Source of the DNA: an uncultured Porphyromonadaceae bacterium
Lineage (GTDB): Bacteria > Bacteroidota > Bacteroidia > Bacteroidales > Muribaculaceae
Length of the DNA stretch: 62,492 nt
Reading direction: 5' to 3'
NCBI GenBank assembly: GCA_900547825.1
Contig: URII01000007.1
Span: forward strand, 1-62,492
Both the position numbers and the translations under genes were made by a program. The notes beneath the pieces were generated by a model. That model saw only the letters and a program-made list of their open reading frames with translations, was not told the origin of the DNA and made no database searches. Shown here piece by piece: positions 57,262-62,492 of this stretch (position 1 is its first letter; each line of letters starts with the position of its first letter).

Positions 57262-57822
57262 TTATCGGTTGTAATAATGAAATTTGTCGTATTCCACTCC
57301 GGTGCCATAAACCATTCTGACTACTGCTGTGGGAGGGATCCGTACAAGCACCGCATTTCGGGCAATACAAACTTCGGTCTCTGTAAGTTCAGGCATTATT
57401 GATGTGTCTACAAGATAGGTGGTTGACAGCATATAATAGTCATCCACGGTGTTGTATCGGAAACTGTTCTGTGATTTATATGGAATGTCGCCCAGCATAT
57501 TGTACGACAGCAATAGCGTGTACTGAGTGAAGTCAATAGGAGTCTCCGGCGAATTGACCGGTCTGATAAATAGTTCGTCGGCTTTGAGTTGGCCTGATTC
57601 AATCAGATTGTCAAGCTCCGCCTGAGAGCGTATCACAAGCGGATAATCACGTAATTCCTTAAGGTTGGCTTTTATGTCAGGTGATACATCGGGCCAGTTC
57701 TCCACCACGCATTCCTCTACACCATGAAGTTGAAACGGTTTGTTGACCCATTCAGGCTCCTCGTTGCTGCATGCGTTCAGAATAAATCCGAGGAAAAGGA
57801 TCAGGATATTTATATTTTTCAT
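57262..57822 (-). CDS. Lipoprotein of unknown function
   Basis: I do not recognise this 186-residue predicted lipoprotein. The signal peptide has the lipobox LNAC (Cys18) and starts MKNINILILFLGFIL. The mature part has four features that may help matching: HGVEECVVENWPDVSPDI, LRDYPLVIRSQAELDNLIES, FTQYTLLLSYNMLGDIPYKS and VRIPPTAVVRMVYGTGVEYD. The segment with 'YPLVIRSQAELDNLI' resembles a repeated element in other Bacteroidales lipoproteins. The start at 57822 gives the signal peptide; the frame is open 9 codons upstream. It is transcribed alone, divergent from ssb. Confidence 0.75.
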   Translation of the reverse strand: MKNINILILFLGFILNACSNEEPEWVNKPFQLHGVEECVVENWPDVSPDIKANLKELRDYPLVIRSQAELDNLIESGQLKADELFIRPVNSPETPIDFTQYTLLLSYNMLGDIPYKSQNSFRYNTVDDYYMLSTTYLVDTSIMPELTETEVCIARNAVLVRIPPTAVVRMVYGTGVEYDKFHYYNR

Positions 57823-57964
57823 AAAGATCGGTCGTTGTGTCATAATCAACGTTTATATATCGCAAAGTTACTACTTAATGAGTAGAATGTAGTAAAACAA
57901 AGTTTATTTTTGGGGCATATATTTTTATTCGGGCAACATATGTCCGGGATTCGGGAAATTTCAG

Positions 57965-57972
57965 TATTTTTG
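57965..57972 (+). promoter_or_regulatory. Likely -7 element of ssb
   Basis: TATTTTTG fits TAnnTTTG and lies 26 bases before the ATG at 57999. No TTTG at the standard spacing. Confidence 0.5.
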
Positions 57973-57998
57973 CATTTGAATATAAGATTTTTACAGTT

Positions 57999-58343
57999 AT
58001 GTCCGTCAATAAGGTTATCCTGTTAGGCAATGTGGGCCGTGATCCCGAGATACGCTATATAGATAAGAAGCGTGCGGTAGCCACATTTCCGTTGGCTACG
58101 AATGAACGTAATCCTTCTGTGCCGTCGGCGCCGGAATTGACGGAATGGCATAATATCGTTATGTGGGACGGGCTTGCTGAGATGGCTGAGAAATATATCC
58201 GTCGTGGCAGTCGCCTTTATCTCGAAGGAAAGTTACGTACACGTGTGTGGGAGGACCGCAGTGCCATAAAGCATACTGTAACGGAAATATATGTGGAACG
58301 CATAGAACTTCTCGGGCGTTCGTCAAACATGTCTCAGAATTAA
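57999..58343 (+). CDS. ssb: Single-stranded DNA-binding protein, short form without acidic tip
   Basis: This 114-residue OB-fold protein starts MSVNKVILLGNVGRDPEIRY and has AVATFPLATNERN, then EWHNIVMWDGLAEMAEKYI and RRGSRLYLEGKLRTRVWEDR, the usual SSB core. It ends ELLGRSSNMSQN right after the core. There is no glycine-rich linker and no acidic DDDIPF-type tip, which normally recruits replication and repair proteins. It may be a secondary Ssb, with a full-length one elsewhere in the genome. An OPT transporter gene follows 22 bases downstream and may share its transcript. Confidence 0.93.
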   Translation: MSVNKVILLGNVGRDPEIRYIDKKRAVATFPLATNERNPSVPSAPELTEWHNIVMWDGLAEMAEKYIRRGSRLYLEGKLRTRVWEDRSAIKHTVTEIYVERIELLGRSSNMSQN

Positions 58344-58365
58344 TTATAAATCTATAACTAACTCT

Positions 58366-60372
58366 ATGTCAAAGACTAAACCAATCAACCAGGAGCAAGT
58401 GGACCGTGAGGTCTATCAGGACGCAGATCCCATACAGCTCCCCGAAAACGCATTCCGCGAATTGGCTGCCGATGAGACTTACCGGCCTCTGATGCATCCG
58501 GCGCGCGATTATCAGGAAGTTACGCCTTACTCGGTTTCTGTAGGCCTTCTGCTTGCAGTGGTGTTCAGTGCCGCTGCGGCATATCTCGGCCTGAGGGTAG
58601 GGCAGGTGTTTGAGGCCGCCATACCTATCGCCATTATCGCCGTGGGGCTTTCCGGCGCCTTGAAACTCAAGAATCCGTTGGGACAGAATGTCATAATCCA
58701 GTCAATAGGGGCATGCTCGGGCGTGATTGTGGCCGGCGCCATTTTCACACTTCCGGCTTTATACATATTGCAGGCCAAATACCCGGAAATCACTGTCAAC
58801 TTCTTCCAGATATTTCTTAGCTCCCTGCTTGGAGGTGTGCTCGGAATTCTGTTTTTCATTCCTTTCCGTAAATATTTTGTAAAGGACATGCACGGGAAAT
58901 ATCCTTTCCCGGAGGCTACGGCCACTACACAGGTGCTTGCCAGCGGACAGGGCAAGTCGGCCAAGAGCGAAGGGGGACAGGCCGCCACGCTTGTAATCGC
59001 ATCGCTTATAGGCGGTATATACGATTATGTTGTGGCCACATTCGGAATATGGGCCGATACTGTGACCACTGCCGCCACACAATGGGGTACAGCACTTGCC
59101 GAGAAAACCAAACTCGTGCTCAGCTGCAATACTGGGGCAGCGCTTCTCGGTTTAGGATATATTGTTGGCTTGAAATATTCATTCGTAATATTTGCCGGAT
59201 CTTTGTTCGTGTGGTGGATTGTAGTGCCGCTGATGGGCACTTACGGAGCGCCTGACATAGCCGCGATGGCTCCGGCTCAGATATTCAGCGACTATGCGCG
59301 AATGATAGGTATCGGCGGTATTGCCATGGCCGGTGTTATCGGTATCGTAAAGTCATGGCCCATCATAGCGCAGGCTGTGGGACTTGCCGGACGTGAATTC
59401 AAAGGTGGCGCATCAAGACAGAAAACAGTGCGCTGGCAGCAGGATATATCCATGAAGCATGTGGTGTTTTTTATCGTGATAGCCCTCATCGCTGTGCTTG
59501 CATTCTTCTGGATAGGCGTCATAAACACTTTCTGGCAGGCATTGGTGGCCTGGGCGGTTGTTACTGTGATAGCGTTCCTGTTCACCACTGTGGCGGCCAA
59601 CGCCATTGCTATTGTAGGTTCCAACCCGGTATCGGGCATGACTCTTATGACTCTTATCGTGGCGTCCGCTATTTTTGTAGCCATAGGGCTTAGCGGCTCA
59701 TCGGGCATTGTGGCCTCTATGGTTATCGGTGGCGTTGTGTGCACCGCGCTTTCCATGGCCGGAGGCTTTGTCACCGACCTCAAAGTAGGTTATTGGCTCG
59801 GCACCACTCCTAAAAAGCAGGAATCGTGGAAATTCCTCGGCACACTTGTTTCAGCTGCCACTGTGGGTGGTGTGATACTGTTGCTCAATCAGGTTTATGG
59901 CTTTACGGGAGAGAACGCACTCGTTGCCCCTCAGGCAAATGCCATGGCCAAAGTGATCGAGCCTCTTATGATGGGCGGTGACACCCCCTGGATTCTGTAT
60001 ATGGTAGGAGCCGTACTGGCGTTGCTGCTCAACTGGCTCGGAGTGCCTGCCCTTGCATTCTGTCTCGGCATGTTCATACCCTTGCATCTCAACACACCCA
60101 TGCTTGTGGGTGGCGCCATCGCATATTTCGTAAGCAGCAGGTCCAAGGACAAGGCTCTGAATGATGCACGCCGTGACCGCGGCACACTCATTGCTTCCGG
60201 ACTTATAGCCGGCGGAGCACTTTTCGGTGTGTTTGCGGCATTGACAAGGTTCCTCGGCTTCGAGTACAGCTGCCCGATGTCTACGGTTCTTAACCAGTCG
60301 CTTGGTCTAGTGGCGTATGCGCTTATTATCTGCTATTTGATATGGGACAGCATGCGCGCACGTAAGTCTTGA
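58366..60372 (+). CDS. OPT family oligopeptide transporter
   Basis: This 668-residue membrane protein has 14 or more transmembrane helices and belongs to the OPT superfamily, with VTPYSVSVGLLLAVVFSAAA, GLRVGQVFEAAIPIAIIAVG and KYPFPEATATTQVLASGQGK, plus ANAIAIVGSNPVSGMTLMTL in the second half. In bacteria such proteins import small peptides or metal-chelate complexes, driven by protons. Its N-terminal about 50 residues are polar and cytoplasmic. It probably shares the ssb transcript (22-base gap) and is followed by a strong hairpin. Confidence 0.92.
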   Translation: MSKTKPINQEQVDREVYQDADPIQLPENAFRELAADETYRPLMHPARDYQEVTPYSVSVGLLLAVVFSAAAAYLGLRVGQVFEAAIPIAIIAVGLSGALKLKNPLGQNVIIQSIGACSGVIVAGAIFTLPALYILQAKYPEITVNFFQIFLSSLLGGVLGILFFIPFRKYFVKDMHGKYPFPEATATTQVLASGQGKSAKSEGGQAATLVIASLIGGIYDYVVATFGIWADTVTTAATQWGTALAEKTKLVLSCNTGAALLGLGYIVGLKYSFVIFAGSLFVWWIVVPLMGTYGAPDIAAMAPAQIFSDYARMIGIGGIAMAGVIGIVKSWPIIAQAVGLAGREFKGGASRQKTVRWQQDISMKHVVFFIVIALIAVLAFFWIGVINTFWQALVAWAVVTVIAFLFTTVAANAIAIVGSNPVSGMTLMTLIVASAIFVAIGLSGSSGIVASMVIGGVVCTALSMAGGFVTDLKVGYWLGTTPKKQESWKFLGTLVSAATVGGVILLLNQVYGFTGENALVAPQANAMAKVIEPLMMGGDTPWILYMVGAVLALLLNWLGVPALAFCLGMFIPLHLNTPMLVGGAIAYFVSSRSKDKALNDARRDRGTLIASGLIAGGALFGVFAALTRFLGFEYSCPMSTVLNQSLGLVAYALIICYLIWDSMRARKS

Positions 60373-60383
60373 AAAGTTTGCAT

Positions 60384-60427
60384 GGCACATGGATTGTTCA
60401 AGGAGTTTCCCTGAACATCCATGTGCC
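60384..60427 (+). terminator. Strong hairpin after the OPT gene
   Basis: An 11-bp perfect stem (60384-60394 with 60417-60427) contains an inner 5-bp stem. It lies 12 bases past the stop codon of the OPT gene. No long T run follows. Confidence 0.7.
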
Positions 60428-60473
60428 GTGATTGTTTAATCCATAGGTACGTATAACAGTTTCTAATTTGTTT

Positions 60474-61769
60474 ATGAATCAGAGTTTACCGAGGCTTGTC
60501 ATAATAGGGGGCGGATTCGCCGGCCTCAATGTTGTGAAATATATCGATAAAAAGAAATGGGATGTCACGCTTGTGGACCGTAACAATTTCCATTCGTTTC
60601 CTCCGCTGTTCTATCAGATAGCGTCAAGCGGCCTTGACGCTTCGAGTATTTCGTTCCCTTTCCGGCGCGAGATGCGTAAAGGGCGCGTGAAAGGGTGCCA
60701 TTACCATATGGGTGAGGTGAAATCCGTGGATGTTGTGGCACGCACTGTCACTACCCAGTATGAGGTTATACCTTACGACAAACTTATCATAGCGGCAGGC
60801 ACCACCAACAATTTTTTCGGCAATGATGACCTTATAAAAGATGTGTACACTCTCAAAAGCACTGCCGAAGCCATGCGGTGCAGCAACGAGATTCTGGATC
60901 TGCTTGAGCGTGCAAGCCTTATCGAGGATGAGGAGCAGCGCCGCAGGCTGCTCAGTTTTGTCGTGATAGGGGGTGGCCCGACCGGTGTGGAGATTGCCGG
61001 TGCGTTAGGCGAGATGAAGCGTTACATACTGAAACGGGAATATCCTGGGATAAAGATAGAGGATGTAAGCATCAGGCTTATAGAGGGGACTGACAGATTG
61101 TTGCGGACCATGAGCCAGTTGGCATCGCGTAAAGCTCTTGAGTATCTCGGTCATCTGCTTGTGGATGTGACGTTGCAGAAAACCATGACTTCATATAAGG
61201 ACAATGTTGTGCGGCTCAGCGACGGCACCGAGATATATTCCGAAACTGTGATATGGACAGCCGGTGTCACCGGCGAGAGCCTGCGTCTTGACGGCACGGA
61301 TGTGGAGCGTGGTCCCGGACGGCGTTTTGTCGTGGATCAGTTCAACCGAGTGCAGGGCATGGAGGATGTGTTTGCTGTCGGTGACATTGCGCTTATGACA
61401 AACAACGATTATCCACGGGGTTATCCTCAATTGGCGCAAGTGGCCATACAGCAGGCCAGAAATCTTGCCTCGAACTTGAATAAAGGGGAGTTTGAGAAGC
61501 CCTTTAAGTACAAGGACATGGGTTCAATGGCCACAGTGGGGCGAAACCGTGCTGTAGCAGACCTGAAGCATGTCCAGATGAGCGGAATTCTTGCGTGGAT
61601 GACATGGATGTTCATTCACCTGATATCCATTCTCGGAATGCGAAATAAAATAACGGTGTTGATCAACTGGATATGGGCATATTGCAGCTACGGCACCTCC
61701 CTGCGCCTATTGCTTCATCCGGGTAAGTATCCGTTACGGAAACGATGGAGCCAGAACGCTGACGAGTGA
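60474..61769 (+). CDS. NADH dehydrogenase type II (NDH-2)-like flavoprotein
   Basis: This 431-residue single-subunit flavoprotein probably oxidises NADH and passes electrons to quinone at the inner membrane without pumping protons. It has the FAD loop LVIIGGGFAGLNVVKYI, the NADH-binding loop FVVIGGGPTGVEIAGALGEM near residue 163, and ETVIWTAGVTG and DVFAVGDIALM for the flavin-adenine part. A hydrophobic segment near the C terminus (ILAWMTWMFIHLISILGMRN) is a likely membrane anchor. The start at 60474 is an ATG; a TTG six bases upstream is also possible. Confidence 0.92.
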   Translation: MNQSLPRLVIIGGGFAGLNVVKYIDKKKWDVTLVDRNNFHSFPPLFYQIASSGLDASSISFPFRREMRKGRVKGCHYHMGEVKSVDVVARTVTTQYEVIPYDKLIIAAGTTNNFFGNDDLIKDVYTLKSTAEAMRCSNEILDLLERASLIEDEEQRRRLLSFVVIGGGPTGVEIAGALGEMKRYILKREYPGIKIEDVSIRLIEGTDRLLRTMSQLASRKALEYLGHLLVDVTLQKTMTSYKDNVVRLSDGTEIYSETVIWTAGVTGESLRLDGTDVERGPGRRFVVDQFNRVQGMEDVFAVGDIALMTNNDYPRGYPQLAQVAIQQARNLASNLNKGEFEKPFKYKDMGSMATVGRNRAVADLKHVQMSGILAWMTWMFIHLISILGMRNKITVLINWIWAYCSYGTSLRLLLHPGKYPLRKRWSQNADE

Positions 61770-61781
61770 TATAATTGTACA

Positions 61782-61799
61782 TTGCGGAACTGTCCGCAA
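61782..61799. terminator. Small hairpin between convergent genes
   Basis: A 7-bp stem (61782-61788 with 61793-61799) and 4-base loop lie between the NDH-2 and universal stress protein stops. No T run. Confidence 0.4.
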
Positions 61800-61812
61800 C
61801 ATTGAATAGGCT

Positions 61813-62492
61813 TCACACCGGCACTACCATCATGGGTATGTCGGTGTGAAACAGTAAACGGTGGGGTACTGACGGATTGAAGAAGCGTGCGAATACGTTA
61901 CGTTTCTTATTCGGTGCCACTATCAGATCGGTTTTATTCCCGGCCGTTTCTATTTCGCTGAGTGCATTGTCAAGGCTGAACACATGGGCCGAGATATCAT
62001 AGTCAGGGTAGGTGGACTTGAGATAGGCCACAGCATTTTCCACAGTTTTTCCGGTTATGGAACTTTCCTTACGTCCGGGTACGATTACCAGTTTCAGCCG
62101 GATATTGCGGTTACCTGTCAGGCGGTGCAGGGCGTCAATTGCCAGAAAGTCTTTCTGGTCGAGATTGCCGAAATAGGTTACATAGTGAAGTTCCCGGTCT
62201 TTGCCCACCGGAGCCTCTTCGGGTATAGTCATTACCGGATAACGGCATGTGTCAAGAACTTCGGCGGTAACGCTTCCTATCATGTCACGCTCCTTGCGTC
62301 CGGCTCCTCGGGTCCCCATCATTATGAGCAACGGTTTTTTGTCGCGTGCATAGGCATTTATAACATCTTCCGGAACTCCTTCCTCTACAGCCGTTTCGAA
62401 TTTCACCGCAGCTATCTCCCCATCGGAAATACGTTTGCGCAATGTGCGTTCGAAGTCGCGTATGAATGTTTCCGCAGCTTCTTTTAATGCCT
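61813..62492 (-). CDS. Universal stress protein family, tandem Usp, 5' end cut by the window
   Basis: The frame is open to the last base, so only the C-terminal about 226 residues are seen and the true start lies outside. The part near the edge has the Usp ATP-binding pattern G-x2-G-x9-G-S/T, here GTRGAGRKERDMIGSVTAEV, followed by a second, weaker Usp-like repeat (about 130 residues: HYVTYFGNLDQKDFLAIDAL to HTDIPMMVVPV). Tandem Usp proteins bind ATP and support survival under stress. The last codons contain an inverted repeat (61812-61820 with 61842-61850). Confidence 0.85.
   Translation of the reverse strand, partial: ALKEAAETFIRDFERTLRKRISDGEIAAVKFETAVEEGVPEDVINAYARDKKPLLIMMGTRGAGRKERDMIGSVTAEVLDTCRYPVMTIPEEAPVGKDRELHYVTYFGNLDQKDFLAIDALHRLTGNRNIRLKLVIVPGRKESSITGKTVENAVAYLKSTYPDYDISAHVFSLDNALSEIETAGNKTDLIVAPNKKRNVFARFFNPSVPHRLLFHTDIPMMVVPV

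Noticed and set aside
1..62492. tRNA, rRNA, CRISPR arrays, insertion sequences, riboswitches
   Set aside because: I looked through the intergenic gaps on both strands and saw no cloverleaf, rRNA, direct-repeat array, transposase or known riboswitch pattern; a covariance-model search would be needed to be certain.

Overview
The window reads as a chromosomal core region of a Bacteroidota (order Bacteroidales) bacterium. The evidence is repeated Bacteroidota-type promoters (TTTG, a spacer of about 20 bases, then TAnnTTTG), many short lipoboxes, and family-typical genes such as those for DUF3127, DUF3467, NigD-like, SLC45-type and OPT proteins, a DUF4369/TlpA lipoprotein and a 1235-residue PurL. 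The base composition looks close to 50 % GC, which fits Muribaculaceae better than classical Bacteroides; that assignment is inference. I see no rRNA, tRNA, insertion sequence, prophage or CRISPR array. About 62 protein genes are supported, including two too short for a usual ORF cut-off: rpmH and a 2[4Fe-4S] ferredoxin.

Layout from left to right: a GC-rich block of small hairpins (1-320) and rpmE; a tightly packed minus-strand operon gltX-waaA-argC-M16 peptidase (794-5777); a second minus-strand operon with two thioredoxin-like exported proteins, a LolD-like ATPase, a NigD-like lipoprotein, a DUF3467 protein and cysS (5918-10022); mdh, a DUF3298-type lipoprotein and rpmH; then plus-strand genes for a pRiA4b-ORF3-like acidic protein, a lipid kinase, a DUF3127 protein and UDP-galactopyranose mutase. 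Next come a coupled dgkA/PAP2 pair, a small thioredoxin, and a minus-strand metal cluster of a permease-HMA fusion, a phosphoethanolamine-transferase-like enzyme and a Fur-family regulator (17769-21155).

From 21.7 to 26.5 kb there is a glycogen/alpha-glucan operon (debranching enzyme, GT4 synthase, GH57 enzyme). From 26.5 to 40 kb are cell-surface, NAD, RNA-modification and DNA-repair genes: a galactofuranosyltransferase-like GT, COG2509 flavoprotein, HAD phosphatase, nadC, rlmH, GtrA, nth, pheS, TlpA lipoprotein, TPR and LRR proteins, tadA, an SLC45 transporter and nfo. From 40 to 62.5 kb are a membrane-spanning TPR/HTH-like regulator, an S41 peptidase, an rRNA methyltransferase, radA, an acyltransferase, FKBP, lemA, glyS, purL, ridA, a YihY-like protein, an outer-membrane barrel, ferredoxin, ssb, an OPT transporter, NDH-2 and a universal stress protein cut by the window edge.

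No single spectacular new system is visible. The most interesting signals are: (i) an OB-fold-like DUF3127 protein carrying an SSB-type C-terminal tip (DDLPF) in the same window as an Ssb that lacks such a tip; (ii) at least four promoters whose predicted transcription start falls within about 1-5 bases of the start codon, implying leaderless mRNAs; (iii) a metal exporter / phosphoethanolamine transferase / Fur operon; (iv) an SLC45-type transporter with a loop insertion of about 185 residues; and (v) the structured hairpin block at the left edge.
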